Part shown: positions 16,091-24,889 of the stretch, piece by piece | How the letters are laid out: the number at the start of each line of letters is the position of its first letter | Numbering within the stretch: position 1 is the stretch's first letter | Assembly: GCF_944324745.1 (NCBI RefSeq) | Contig: NZ_CALUXO010000035.1 | Location: forward strand, 1 to 48,136 | Reading direction: 5' to 3' | DNA length: 48,136 bases | From: an uncultured Thomasclavelia sp. | Lineage (GTDB): Bacteria > Bacillota_I > Bacilli_A > Erysipelotrichales > Coprobacillaceae | Position numbers and translations under genes: made by a program | Notes under the pieces: model-generated | Told to the model about the DNA's origin: nothing | Databases searched by the model: none | Seen by the model: the letters and a program-made list of their open reading frames with translations, nothing else

Positions 16091-16480
16091 ATGAAAAGAG
16101 TAGAAATGCAAGTTGATTTTTCTAGTAGTATTGAAAAAGTTTTTCAAACGGTTACTGATTTAATGGATTGTTCATGGCGCAGTGATTTAGCTAAAGTTGA
16201 AAAAATTGATGATAATAAATTTATTGAATATAATCGTAAAAATCAGGCTACTAAGATTTTAGTAACTGATTGTCGCCAAAACACTCAATTTGAATATGAA
16301 GTTCAGACTAATAATTACAAAGGACATTGGAGCGGGCAGTTTGCCAGTCTGCCTGATAATGGCTGTCGTTTGTTTTTATTGTTTTATTTTGAACCTAATT
16401 CAATTTTAGGCAAGTTTGTTCGAGTTGATCGTTTTGAACAGCGCTATATTGAGGATCTAAAAAAGAAATTAGGGGAATAG
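16091..16480 (+). CDS. SRPBCC (START-like) family protein
   Basis: A 129-residue cytoplasmic protein of the helix-grip SRPBCC fold. It opens with MQVDFSSSIEKVFQTVTDL (strand 1 and the small helices), has a beta-strand run in the middle (NTQFEYEVQTNNYKGHWSGQF, FLLFYFEPN) and a long C-terminal helix (EQRYIEDLKKKL). Family members bind hydrophobic ligands; this one cannot be assigned a ligand. Of several nearby ATGs, 16091 is preferred because it sits 9 bases after AGGAG (16077-16081). It has its own promoter and terminator. Confidence 0.65.
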   Translation: MKRVEMQVDFSSSIEKVFQTVTDLMDCSWRSDLAKVEKIDDNKFIEYNRKNQATKILVTDCRQNTQFEYEVQTNNYKGHWSGQFASLPDNGCRLFLLFYFEPNSILGKFVRVDRFEQRYIEDLKKKLGE

Positions 16481-16502
16481 CCAAGGATAACCTTGGTTTT
16501 TT
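16481..16502 (+). terminator. Terminator of the START-like gene
   Basis: CCAAGG, loop ATAA, CCTTGG (16491-16496), then a T run, starting right after the stop codon. Confidence 0.85.
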
Positions 16503-16514
16503 ATTTTGTTGTAA

Positions 16515-16543
16515 TTGACTATTGTTGAAAGCGCTATTATAAT
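16515..16543 (+). promoter_or_regulatory. Promoter with cre-like site before the permease-ATPase-permease operon
   Basis: TTGACT (16515-16520), 17 bases, TATAAT (16538-16543). Within the spacer and -10, TGAAAGCGCTATTA (16526-16539) matches the Bacillus catabolite-responsive consensus TGWAANCGNTNWCA at 13 of 14 positions. A CcpA-type repressor bound here would block polymerase. Confidence 0.65.
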
Positions 16544-16572
16544 CATAATATTAGGTTTTGAAGGAGGATGTG

Positions 16573-17871
16573 ATGGGTAATTTTAAGTTTGCATTATCAA
16601 TGTTAGTCAAAGGATCTAAAAAGAGCTTTTTTTATGGAATAACATTAGTTTTTACTATCGCTGTTACTTTTATTTTCTTTAACATAATTAATAATGATTA
16701 TTTAAAAAATCAGGGAATTGTATCTGGTGGAGCGACCTGGAAACAGGTACAAGTGCCTTTTTCGACATCTTTGTCTTTTTTAATTATCATTTTTTGTTGT
16801 TTTATGATTTTCTTTGCTAATGATTTTTTTATTTCCAGAAAAACTAGTGAAATAGCAATTATGACTCTTTCTGGAAATAGTACGGTTAGATCTACTTTAT
16901 ATTTGATTTATCAGACATTTACATTATTATTGATAGCGACGCCGTTTGGGATTGGAATTGGGCGTTTAATTACCCCACTGATCAACTATATGATGTATCA
17001 ATATTTAAATGTCCATGCATCAATTTATCAAATATCGATAAATACCTATCTAGAAACTTTGATCGTCATTATTATTATTTTAGCTACTTTATCGGTGTTT
17101 GCCAGTGGCTATATTTATCGCAATGATATTTCTTTTTTATTGCACCAAGAAAAAGCTATGGATATTAATCCTAATAATGAAGGTAAAATCAAGCCGATTT
17201 TATTCATTAGTTTATATTTTATTGGGATTGTAATGATGTTTATGGCCAAACACAGCGCTAACAACTATATTATGCCTACTGCAGTAGGAATTGTGGCCAT
17301 GATTGGGGTAATTAAGTATTTTCTACCAGAGTTTGTTAAATGGTTCAAAAAGAAGTATTTATTGGAAAAACGTTATGCTTTGATTTATGTGTCTAACTTA
17401 GCTTATTCAATTCGGCGGGCCCTTCTATTGATTGCTTTATTAATGGCCATGGTTACTGGAATGATCGTTATTATGGCAACTTATTATAGTTCGCCTCGGG
17501 AATTTATTACTGCGTTTATTGGATACATCGTACTTACAATTTTATTGGTTATTAGTTTAATTTATAAATATTGTATGGAGGCTCAAACGCGAACGGTGTT
17601 GTTTTTGAATTTATGGAAAATTGGTTATACTCGAAATGAAGTCAAGAAGGTCATTAAACGTGAAGTATTTTATTTTTATTTGTTATTGTTATTAATTCCG
17701 CTGATATATGTTCTTTTTATAGCTGGGAGATTTGTTTATTATCAGCAGTTAAGTATTTCATTAGCGCTAGTTATTTGCTTGATTTATTTAATTGCGATTA
17801 TAATTTCAGGATTGTTAACTAGCTATAATTATCAAAAATTAGTTATGGTACGTTTTAAAGGAGGAAAATAG
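16573..17871 (+). CDS. FtsX-like ABC transporter permease, subunit A
   Basis: A 432-residue membrane protein with about ten hydrophobic segments. The first long cytoplasmic loop carries the FtsX-type coupling region FFANDFFISRKTSEIAIMTLSG (about 80-105). It lacks the large external domain of BceB-type permeases. The third gene of the operon is a paralogue with the same FMANDF-x-x-x-x-KS-x-x-I segment, so the two probably form a heterodimer around the ATPase dimer. ATG 16573 follows AAGGAGG (16561-16567). Likely role: export or sensing of an antimicrobial peptide or lipid, inferred from the family only. Confidence 0.8.
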   Translation: MGNFKFALSMLVKGSKKSFFYGITLVFTIAVTFIFFNIINNDYLKNQGIVSGGATWKQVQVPFSTSLSFLIIIFCCFMIFFANDFFISRKTSEIAIMTLSGNSTVRSTLYLIYQTFTLLLIATPFGIGIGRLITPLINYMMYQYLNVHASIYQISINTYLETLIVIIIILATLSVFASGYIYRNDISFLLHQEKAMDINPNNEGKIKPILFISLYFIGIVMMFMAKHSANNYIMPTAVGIVAMIGVIKYFLPEFVKWFKKKYLLEKRYALIYVSNLAYSIRRALLLIALLMAMVTGMIVIMATYYSSPREFITAFIGYIVLTILLVISLIYKYCMEAQTRTVLFLNLWKIGYTRNEVKKVIKREVFYFYLLLLLIPLIYVLFIAGRFVYYQQLSISLALVICLIYLIAIIISGLLTSYNYQKLVMVRFKGGK

Positions 17872-17872
17872 G

Positions 17873-18643
17873 GTGGAAAAAAAGGTGATTTTGAAAGCTA
17901 AAAATGTAACTAAGATTTATGGAGTTGGAACTAAAAATCCTTATACAGCTTTAAAAGATGTTTCATTAGAGATGTATGAAGGGGAGTTTGTTTGTGTAAT
18001 GGGACCTTCGGGTGCTGGGAAATCGACATTTATCAATAATTTATCAACTATTGATATTCCGACAAAAGGTCTAGTTTATATTAATGGTACAGAGATTAGA
18101 CAGATGTCAGAGAGAGAAATTGGAAAATTTCGTTATGAAAATTTAGGCTTTATTTTTCAAGAATTTAACTTATTAGATTCATTGACGATTTTTGAAAATA
18201 TTGCCGTTCCTTTAACTCTGGCTGGAAAGAAAAAAGACGAAATTACTGAATCAGTAAATAAAATAGCCGAAAAGTTAGATGTTGCGATGATCTTAAATAA
18301 ATATCCAAGTGAATGTTCCGGTGGCCAAAGGCAGCGAGCTGCGATTTGTCGAGCATTAGTTACAAATCCAAAATTAATCATTGCTGATGAGCCAACTGGA
18401 AATCTAGATAGTAAAAATTCTCATGAATTACTTTCACTATTTAGAAAGCTGAATCAAGTTGATGGTGTATCTATCCTAATGGTTACCCATGATTCTAAGA
18501 TTGCATCTTATTCTTCAAAGCTTCTATATATCAAAGATGGAGTTATTGATGAGACGATTGAACGAGGTAATTTGAGTCAAAAAGAATATTTTTATCAAAT
18601 AGTAGATATCAATTCGACAGAATCGCAGGCGTTATTTGACTAA
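17873..18643 (+). CDS. ABC transporter ATPase (LolD/BceA type)
   Basis: A 256-residue ATPase with all motifs: Walker A GPSGAGKST (about 47-55), Q-loop FIFQEFNLLDSLT, signature CSGGQRQRAAICRAL, Walker B LIIADEPTGNLDS and switch MVTHDS. The LDS-type D-loop and EPTGNLD place it in the LolD/MacB/BceA group that works with FtsX-type permeases. Start is GTG 17873, one base after the upstream stop and behind GGAGGAAAATAGG. A C-terminal tail of about 35 residues (from about 220) extends past the core domain. It serves the flanking permease pair. Confidence 0.92.
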   Translation: MEKKVILKAKNVTKIYGVGTKNPYTALKDVSLEMYEGEFVCVMGPSGAGKSTFINNLSTIDIPTKGLVYINGTEIRQMSEREIGKFRYENLGFIFQEFNLLDSLTIFENIAVPLTLAGKKKDEITESVNKIAEKLDVAMILNKYPSECSGGQRQRAAICRALVTNPKLIIADEPTGNLDSKNSHELLSLFRKLNQVDGVSILMVTHDSKIASYSSKLLYIKDGVIDETIERGNLSQKEYFYQIVDINSTESQALFD

Positions 18644-19902
18644 TGGGCGTTGTTAGATTAGCTTTTCAATCATTAAAAAGTGATAAATTAAAAAGTCTAT
18701 TTTACTTTTTATCATTTGTTTTAACAACGATCTTTATCTTTTTATTCTTTAATTTGACTTTAAATCCTCATACAGGAATCAATCTCGGTGGTCGTGATGA
18801 AACGATCGTTACGCCCATTGCTGTATTTGTTATTTTTATTGCCATGTTATGCGTATTTATGGCTAATGATTTTTATGTTCACGCTAAAAGTAAAGACATT
18901 TCAATCGTTTTAATGTCAGGAGCATCGGTTTATAAAGTAGGAGCTTATCTATTATTGCAAAGTTTAGCTATTATGGTCGTGGCAATTCCTGTTGGGCTGT
19001 TATTAGCTTATTTTTTAGTGCCGGTAGTTAATCACATTTGTTATTTGGCATTTGATTATCAAGGAAATATTAATTATATTAGTCAAAATAGTTTTTTAGC
19101 TACGGCAATCATTTTATTTTGTGAAATTGGCTGGTGTACTTATTTAAATATGGGATATTGTTATCGAACTAATGTCAATACCATGATAACTGATAGTATT
19201 AAAATGGAAAATTTTGGTTTTGAAATTAAGAAACCATCAAATATTGTTTATTTATTGGCGTTTATTATTCCTATTTTTGTATTTCCATTTTTAAGTAGTG
19301 TTGAAGACTATTTACTGTTATCGCTGGTTGGGGTTTTTGGATTATATGGTGTTATTAAACATATTGTACCTGAAGTTTTATCACGACTGCAAAAAGATCG
19401 AGGAATTGAAAATCGGTATTTATTAATTACTTTTGGTAATGTTAAGTATGATTTTCAAAAAATCCGGATGATCGTGATTTTAGTGATGATGGCTTCGATT
19501 ATTTTAATGTGCAGTACTCTTTATACTATCATGACACCGTTAGTTAGTATGATTGTCTTATTGTCGTATTTTAGTGTTATGGTATTATTATCGGTTACTA
19601 CGATTTTTAAAATGGGAATGGAACTTAAAAATCGACAGAAAGCTTTTACGAATTTGTTTTATTTAGGTTATCGTATTAATGAATTAAAAAAGATAATCAA
19701 TTATGAAATGATTATCTTTTATGGCATGATCATGATAATTCCCATGGTTTATCAAATTATCATGGTTAGTCGTCTTTATTTTTTAGGGCTAATTACTCCA
19801 TATCTAATCATTGTTATGGCCTTGATTGAAATAATCCCAATGCTTTTATGTTTGATTATTACCACTGTTATGTATTATCGGATTTTACCCAAGGCTATTT
19901 GA
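18643..19902 (+). CDS. FtsX-like ABC transporter permease, subunit B
   Basis: A 419-residue membrane protein with about ten hydrophobic segments, paralogous to subunit A. The coupling loop VFMANDFYVHAKSKDISIVL at about 71-90 aligns with the same region of A. The A of its ATG is the last base of the ATPase TAA, implying tight translational coupling. There is no separate ribosome binding site of note. The permease-ATPase-permease order with two different short permeases is distinct from the BceAB arrangement. The 3' end converges on the phosphodiesterase gene with an 8-base overlap. Confidence 0.8.
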   Translation: MGVVRLAFQSLKSDKLKSLFYFLSFVLTTIFIFLFFNLTLNPHTGINLGGRDETIVTPIAVFVIFIAMLCVFMANDFYVHAKSKDISIVLMSGASVYKVGAYLLLQSLAIMVVAIPVGLLLAYFLVPVVNHICYLAFDYQGNINYISQNSFLATAIILFCEIGWCTYLNMGYCYRTNVNTMITDSIKMENFGFEIKKPSNIVYLLAFIIPIFVFPFLSSVEDYLLLSLVGVFGLYGVIKHIVPEVLSRLQKDRGIENRYLLITFGNVKYDFQKIRMIVILVMMASIILMCSTLYTIMTPLVSMIVLLSYFSVMVLLSVTTIFKMGMELKNRQKAFTNLFYLGYRINELKKIINYEMIIFYGMIMIIPMVYQIIMVSRLYFLGLITPYLIIVMALIEIIPMLLCLIITTVMYYRILPKAI

Positions 19903-20449
19903 ACCATTTTTTAAAGAATGGTTCTTTTTTGTTTTTCTTGGATTTTTTAGGGCGCTGGATATTAAATGGATCACAGGGTTCTAAAGTTTTGACATCATAG
20001 AAGATGACTTCTTTAGTTTTAGTATCTAAGATACAATAAGTTGGATTCCGGTATTGTCCACGGGGATAAGAAACACTGCCAGGGTTGATAATAAGGGTAT
20101 TATCGATTTCATCGAGATAAGGTTGATGAGTGTGACCAAAACAAATAATATCAGCTTTTTTTTCTTTACCAGCTCGATAGAGTTTTTCAAGATTATAACC
20201 GACATCATAAAGGTGACCGTGGGTAATAAAAAATGTTAAATGGTCTAAAGTGATAACTCGAGTATTTGGAATATTATTTCCATAATCATTATTTCCACGC
20301 ACTAGATAAAAGTTATTTAAGGGCATGCCATCATAACTCATATAGATATCACCGCAATGAATATAATAATCAACATGATTGTTATGTAGTAAATCCATCA
20401 ATCTCGTTTTGGACATTGCATGGGAATCGGATAAAATCATTACTTTCAT
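19895..20449 (-). CDS. YfcE/MJ0936-type metallophosphoesterase
   Basis: A 184-residue calcineurin-like phosphodiesterase. All metal-binding motifs are in order: ILSDSH (residues 5-10), HCGD, RGNND, ITHGHLYD and GHTH, then INPGSVSYPRG. The group hydrolyses phosphodiesters and is dimetal-dependent; the natural substrate is unknown. A lysine-rich tail (about 167-184, KKSKKNKKEPFFKKWFK) extends past the fold and is partly encoded by DNA that also forms the opposite operon's terminator, so the tail may owe its sequence to that constraint. TAGGAGGGAC precedes the ATG. Confidence 0.9.
   Translation of the reverse strand: MKVMILSDSHAMSKTRLMDLLHNNHVDYYIHCGDIYMSYDGMPLNNFYLVRGNNDYGNNIPNTRVITLDHLTFFITHGHLYDVGYNLEKLYRAGKEKKADIICFGHTHQPYLDEIDNTLIINPGSVSYPRGQYRNPTYCILDTKTKEVIFYDVKTLEPCDPFNIQRPKKSKKNKKEPFFKKWFK
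19901..19930 (+). terminator. Terminator of permease-ATPase-permease operon
   Basis: GAACCATT (19901-19908), 8-base loop, AATGGTTC (19917-19924), six Ts. The hairpin lies within the 3' coding end of the minus-strand phosphodiesterase gene. Confidence 0.88.
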
Positions 20450-20603
20450 TTTTGTCCCTCCTAATAGGATAATTTTAGCATTTTTAGTTGTAAAAATCTT
20501 TGAATTAAATAAATTATTTTAATTTTATTTGAAAAAGATGATAAAAATCATTGATCAAAAAGTCATTTATTAATCAAAGTAATTTGAGAAAAATAAATAA
20601 AAT

Positions 20604-20680
20604 TTTGGTTAAATTTGGTTAAGAATCTTCAGGAAAATCAAGGGAGAAGGTTTGGATTGAAATATGTTTCGTGATATAAT
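20604..20680 (+). promoter_or_regulatory. Promoter and upstream direct repeats of the large-permease ABC operon
   Basis: Extended -10 TGATATAAT (20672-20680), with TTGGAT at 20652-20657 as a weak -35 at 17-base spacing. About 30-45 bases farther upstream, TTTGGTTAA occurs twice with a 10-base period (20604-20612, 20614-20622). Head-to-tail repeats one helical turn apart are typical of OmpR/PhoB-family activators. No such regulator gene is in the window. Confidence 0.5.
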
Positions 20681-20716
20681 AATTATATAGCTAAATGCAA
20701 GAAAGGTTGTGAGGTG

Positions 20717-21421
20717 ATGGAGAATTTTATCACTTTTAAAGATGTCAAAAAAATATATAAAGTTGGTGATGTAGAGATTCCAGCATCTAATGGTGTTGAT
20801 TTTACGGTAAAAAAAGGCGAGTTTGTGGTAATTGTTGGACCTTCTGGCGCTGGTAAAACGACAATTTTAAATCTATTAGGTGGTATGGATAAGGCGACAA
20901 GCGGGAAAATCATCGTCGATGGTCAAGATGTGGCTAAATATAGTGAAAAGAAGTTAACACAGTATCGCCGCGATGATATCGGATTTGTCTTTCAGTTTTA
21001 TAACTTAGTCCAAAATCTAACGGCATTAGAAAATGTTGAGTTAGCTTCCCAAATATCCAAAAATCCACTGGATGTTAAGATGGTCCTGGATCGGGTTGGT
21101 TTGACTGATCGGATGAACAACTTTCCAGCGCAGTTATCAGGAGGAGAACAACAGCGGGTAGCAATTGCAAGAGCTATTGCCAAAAATCCTAAATTGCTGT
21201 TATGTGACGAACCAACTGGGGCCTTGGATTATCAAACAGGAAAAGCTATTTTAGCGTTACTTAGAGAAATGTGCGACAAATATTCGATGACGGTTATTGT
21301 TATTACTCACAATAGTGCTTTAGCACCAATGGCCGATCGCGTAATTCGATTGAAAAATGGCCGAGTTGATTCAATGCATTTGAATGAAGCTCCAAAACCA
21401 ATTGCTGAAATAGAGTGGTAG
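20717..21421 (+). CDS. ABC transporter ATPase (MacB/LolD type)
   Basis: A 234-residue ATPase: Walker [10 protein letters not shown] (about 40-48), Q-loop [17 protein letters not shown], signature [15 protein letters not shown], Walker [13 protein letters not shown], switch VITHNSA. The motif set is that of ATPases paired with FtsX/MacB-type permeases, and the permease gene begins two bases after the stop. ATG 20717 is preferred to overlapping GTG 20714 because AAAGG (20702-20706) lies at a suitable distance. Powers the 1076-residue permease next door. Confidence 0.92.
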   Translation: MENFITFKDVKKIYKVGDVEIPASNGVDFTVKKGEFVVIVGPSGAGKTTILNLLGGMDKATSGKIIVDGQDVAKYSEKKLTQYRRDDIGFVFQFYNLVQNLTALENVELASQISKNPLDVKMVLDRVGLTDRMNNFPAQLSGGEQQRVAIARAIAKNPKLLLCDEPTGALDYQTGKAILALLREMCDKYSMTVIVITHNSALAPMADRVIRLKNGRVDSMHLNEAPKPIAEIEW

Positions 21422-21422
21422 T

Positions 21423-24400
21423 ATGAAAAAACAGGCTTATGTAAAAAATCAAATTCGCACTATTTTCAATACTAAAGCGCGTTTTTTGTCAATCTTTTGC
21501 ATTGTTTTTCTAGGAGCAGCTTTTTTTGCTGGATTACGGCATACGCCTTTGATTATGGAAGAGTCGATCAATCAATATCTTGCTGATCATCAATTTAATG
21601 ATTTGAATTATGTGGCAACTTTGGGTTTTACTTTAGATGATGTTGCTGCAATTAGTGATGTTGATGAAGTTAAAGTGGTTGAATACGGTAATCGTTTTGA
21701 TGCATTAGTTTCTTTTAATGATCAGGTCAATGGGGTTAGCGTATATACTAATTTAGATTTTGAAAATCAGGTCAATCAAGTTGAACTGGTTACTGGAAAA
21801 TATCCCAATCAAGATAATGAGTGTTTAGTTGATTATAATTATGCAACTCAAGCTGATATCAAAACAGGCGATACGATCATTGTATCCAATGATAATGGAA
21901 CTAAAGAGTTTATAGTTATTGGTTTGATTAATGATCCCCGTTTTTTAAGTTCAGTTGAACGAGGAACTAATTCACTTGGGGATGGGACCAATGAAGGTTT
22001 TATTCAAATTTTGACCAGTGGCAATGAAAATCTGGCTTTACCGCAGGATTTATATGATCTAAGAGAAACAACAGTTTTTAATGAAATTAGGATCACATTA
22101 AAAAATGAAAATAATTATCAGTATTTTAGTGATGATTATTTAGATTATGTTCAAAATGTTAATCAAAAAATTGAAAAAATTTTAGATCAGCGAGTAGAAG
22201 ATGTTAATAAACAATTAGTAGATGATGCTAATGAAGCTTATAATCAAGGTTATCAAGAATATCAGGATGGATTAAAGCAATATCAGGATGGTTTAAATGC
22301 TTATAATGATGGTGTAGCCCAATATGAGGATGGCTTGAAACAATATCAAGACGGCCTTAATGCTTATAATGACGGTTATCGTCAATATCAAGATGGTCTA
22401 AAGGCTTATAATGCTGGATATAGCCAATATGAAGATGGTTATAATGAATACTTATCAGGAAAAGCTCAATATGATGCTGGATTAGCTAGTTATAATCAGC
22501 AGGTAAGTGAATATGAAACATATAAAGTACAATACGATCAGGTTTCAGGATTATATGATCAGTTAGTAGCTAAGTATCAATCGATGATTGATGCCGGAAT
22601 ACCGGAGACCACACCAGAATTAGTAGCATTAAAGGAACAAATTACTCAAATTGAGCAGTTGGCATACGCTGTAAGTCAGTATGAAGCTAATTTACCAGCA
22701 GCCAAAGCTACTTTGGATGCTTCATTTACCGAATTAGAAAGTGCTCGAGTTACTTTGGAAAATACTAAGGCAACGTTAGATGCTTCAAAAGCGACTTTAG
22801 ATGAAACCGGTACTACTTTAGCTGATTCTAAAAAACAGCTAGATCAAAGTAAAATAACACTTGATGAAACTAAAAGTTTGTTAGATGAAACCAAGGTTGA
22901 TTTAGACAATGCTGCGGTAGAATTAGATAATGCTTTAGTTGAATTGGAAGATGGTAAAGAAGCACTTGATGATATTCCAACTGGTGAGTTAGTAACTTTA
23001 ACTAGAGAAGAAAATGTCGGAGTATTAAGTTTTTCTTCAGCTAGTGATTCTATCGATGCTATTGCTGCAATTTTCCCGTTGATTTTCTTTTTAGTTGCGG
23101 CGTTAGTCAGTATGACGACGATGACTAGAATGGTAGAAGAACAACGAGTTCAAAGTGGTACTTTTAGAGCATTAGGTTATCATCGAAAAGATATAACTAA
23201 TCAATATATAATTTATGCTTTTTTAGCAACATTTATTGCCAGTATCATCGGAATTATTGCTGGAGTATATTTTTTCCCTACCATTATTTATGGTTTGTAT
23301 CAGCGGATGTTATTTAATGTGGGAGCACCAATTAAAATTGTCTTTGATCTGATTATCTGCATACAAACTTTTGCTGTTTCAGTAGCGATTATTTTATTAG
23401 TAACTTATTTAGTTGCTCATCGTGAAGTTAGTGAAATGCCAGCTAGTTTATTAAGACCAAAGGCTCCTAAGATGGGTAAGCGAATTGTTTTAGAGCGTAT
23501 AACTTTTATTTGGCAACGTCTTTCTTTTAATCAGAAAGTAACAATGCGCAATATTTTCCGCTATAAAAAGCGATTCTTTATGTCAATCATTGGAATTGCC
23601 GGATGTACTGCTTTGATCGTTACCGGTTTTGGGATCCGTAATTCAGTATCTACCTTAGCGGATAAACAATACGGCGAAATTTTTACTTATGATGGTTTAG
23701 TGGTATTTAATAGTGGCATGGGTGATCAAGCTTTAGCCTCAGCAGTAGCTGATTTTAAAGACCAAAAGTCAATTGAAAACGTTAGTACTTTCCAGCGTGA
23801 AAGTGCCACAGTTCATGGTGATAAAGATTATTATGGTACATTAGAAGTCTTTGAAAATGACAAACAGCTCAGTCAATTTATTAATTTAGTTGATTATCAT
23901 GATCATCAAAAAATAACTTTAGATAATCAAGGTGTTGTTATTTCAGCTAAATTATCTGAATTATTAGGAGTAGAACCAAGTGATAAGATTAAAATAACGA
24001 TCGATGATCATGAATATGAAGTAAAAGTTACAGGATTGATGACTCTCTATTTCCAACATCAGCTTTATATGACTAAAGATTTTTATGAAGATCTAACAGG
24101 TAATACGGTTGAAGAAAACTATGCTTATTTTTCTTTAGATAGACAGGAAAGTGAAGATAAAATCACTGAATATTGTAATAATAATGATAATATTAGTTCG
24201 GTGAATTATACTGCTGGAATATCTCAAAATTTTAGAGATCAAATGATTAGTATCGATAGTGTAGTTATTATCTTAATTGTTTGTGCCGGGGCTTTGGCAT
24301 TTATTGTTTTATATAACCTGACTAATATTAATATTCAAGAAAGAAAGAGTGAAATTGCTACTATCAAGGTCTTAGGTTTCTATCCTAAAGAAGTTTATGA

Positions 24401-24653
24401 TTATGTTTTTAGAGAGAATATCATTTTATCAGTTATTGGTTCAATCCTAGGTTTAGGATTAGGGAAAGTATTGCATATGTTTATTATTTATACAGTTGAA
24501 GTTGAATTGGCGATGTTTATTCGAACAGTTAATTTAATGAGCTTCGTTTTAGCAATTATTTTCACTATTGCTTTTACGTATTTAATTGACTTTGGAATGC
24601 GCAGAGTATTGAATAAGATTGATATGGTTGAATCTCTAAAAAGTATTGAATAA
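21423..24653 (+). CDS. Large FtsX-like ABC permease with extracellular heptad-repeat domain
   Basis: A 1076-residue permease. One transmembrane helix near residues 20-38 is followed by a large outer domain (about 40-530). That domain holds two heptad blocks: sixteen consecutive heptads starting with tyrosine (273-384, commonest form Y-Q-D-G-L-x-x) and thirteen with x-x-L-D (429-519). Then come an FtsX domain with three helices (about 540-680), a second outer domain (about 735-930), and a second FtsX domain (about 935-1076; GALAFIVLYNLTNINIQERKSE, ATIKVLGFYPKEV). This two-FtsX layout occurs in Firmicute exporters of unknown cargo. The repeats suggest a long stalk or coiled coil reaching through the wall. 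Confidence 0.88.
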   Translation: MKKQAYVKNQIRTIFNTKARFLSIFCIVFLGAAFFAGLRHTPLIMEESINQYLADHQFNDLNYVATLGFTLDDVAAISDVDEVKVVEYGNRFDALVSFNDQVNGVSVYTNLDFENQVNQVELVTGKYPNQDNECLVDYNYATQADIKTGDTIIVSNDNGTKEFIVIGLINDPRFLSSVERGTNSLGDGTNEGFIQILTSGNENLALPQDLYDLRETTVFNEIRITLKNENNYQYFSDDYLDYVQNVNQKIEKILDQRVEDVNKQLVDDANEAYNQGYQEYQDGLKQYQDGLNAYNDGVAQYEDGLKQYQDGLNAYNDGYRQYQDGLKAYNAGYSQYEDGYNEYLSGKAQYDAGLASYNQQVSEYETYKVQYDQVSGLYDQLVAKYQSMIDAGIPETTPELVALKEQITQIEQLAYAVSQYEANLPAAKATLDASFTELESARVTLENTKATLDASKATLDETGTTLADSKKQLDQSKITLDETKSLLDETKVDLDNAAVELDNALVELEDGKEALDDIPTGELVTLTREENVGVLSFSSASDSIDAIAAIFPLIFFLVAALVSMTTMTRMVEEQRVQSGTFRALGYHRKDITNQYIIYAFLATFIASIIGIIAGVYFFPTIIYGLYQRMLFNVGAPIKIVFDLIICIQTFAVSVAIILLVTYLVAHREVSEMPASLLRPKAPKMGKRIVLERITFIWQRLSFNQKVTMRNIFRYKKRFFMSIIGIAGCTALIVTGFGIRNSVSTLADKQYGEIFTYDGLVVFNSGMGDQALASAVADFKDQKSIENVSTFQRESATVHGDKDYYGTLEVFENDKQLSQFINLVDYHDHQKITLDNQGVVISAKLSELLGVEPSDKIKITIDDHEYEVKVTGLMTLYFQHQLYMTKDFYEDLTGNTVEENYAYFSLDRQESEDKITEYCNNNDNISSVNYTAGISQNFRDQMISIDSVVIILIVCAGALAFIVLYNLTNINIQERKSEIATIKVLGFYPKEVYDYVFRENIILSVIGSILGLGLGKVLHMFIIYTVEVELAMFIRTVNLMSFVLAIIFTIAFTYLIDFGMRRVLNKIDMVESLKSIE
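22239..22574 (+). repeat. Tyrosine-phased 21-bp coding repeats
   Basis: Residues 273-384 of the large permease: tyrosine at exactly every seventh position (273, 280, 287 and on to 378). The first twelve units also have glycine at position 4, mostly Y-Q-D-G-L or Y-N-D-G. Pairs of units recur as a higher-order 28-residue pattern. Synonymous positions differ between copies (GGT/GGC, CAG/CAA), so the protein pattern rather than recent DNA duplication appears to be conserved. Confidence 0.85.
22707..22979 (+). repeat. Leucine-Asp heptad block
   Basis: Residues 429-519 form thirteen heptads with leucine at position 3 and mostly Asp or Glu at position 4 (for example ATLDASK, ITLDETK, VELDNAL). This is a predicted long helix or coiled coil just before the first FtsX membrane domain. 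Confidence 0.8.
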
Positions 24654-24889
24654 TGCTAAAAAATGGATATTTGGAAGAATTTGTTTTATGAATATGCAAA
24701 TTATTATTTAGGACTAAAGAAAATCTTAAGTTTTTCTTAAAAAAAATTAAAAAAATTCAATTTGCTAAAATGCAATGATAGTGGGAGCTTTGGCGGATTG
24801 TATACAATGTAAGATGGTTTCAGGGGTGGATTTTTAATTCAAAAAATATTATAATAAGCCTTGGATATGTTATTGAAAGGAGGTAACGA

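Noticed and set aside
22239-22574. Periodic DNA repeats considered as a CRISPR or minisatellite
   Set aside because: The 21-bp units are in-frame codons inside a long ORF, with no spacers and synonymous drift between copies.
24654-24889. Possible c-di-AMP (ydaO) riboswitch before the NlpC/P60 gene
   Set aside because: Such riboswitches often precede wall hydrolases, but no conserved core or terminator stem was seen.
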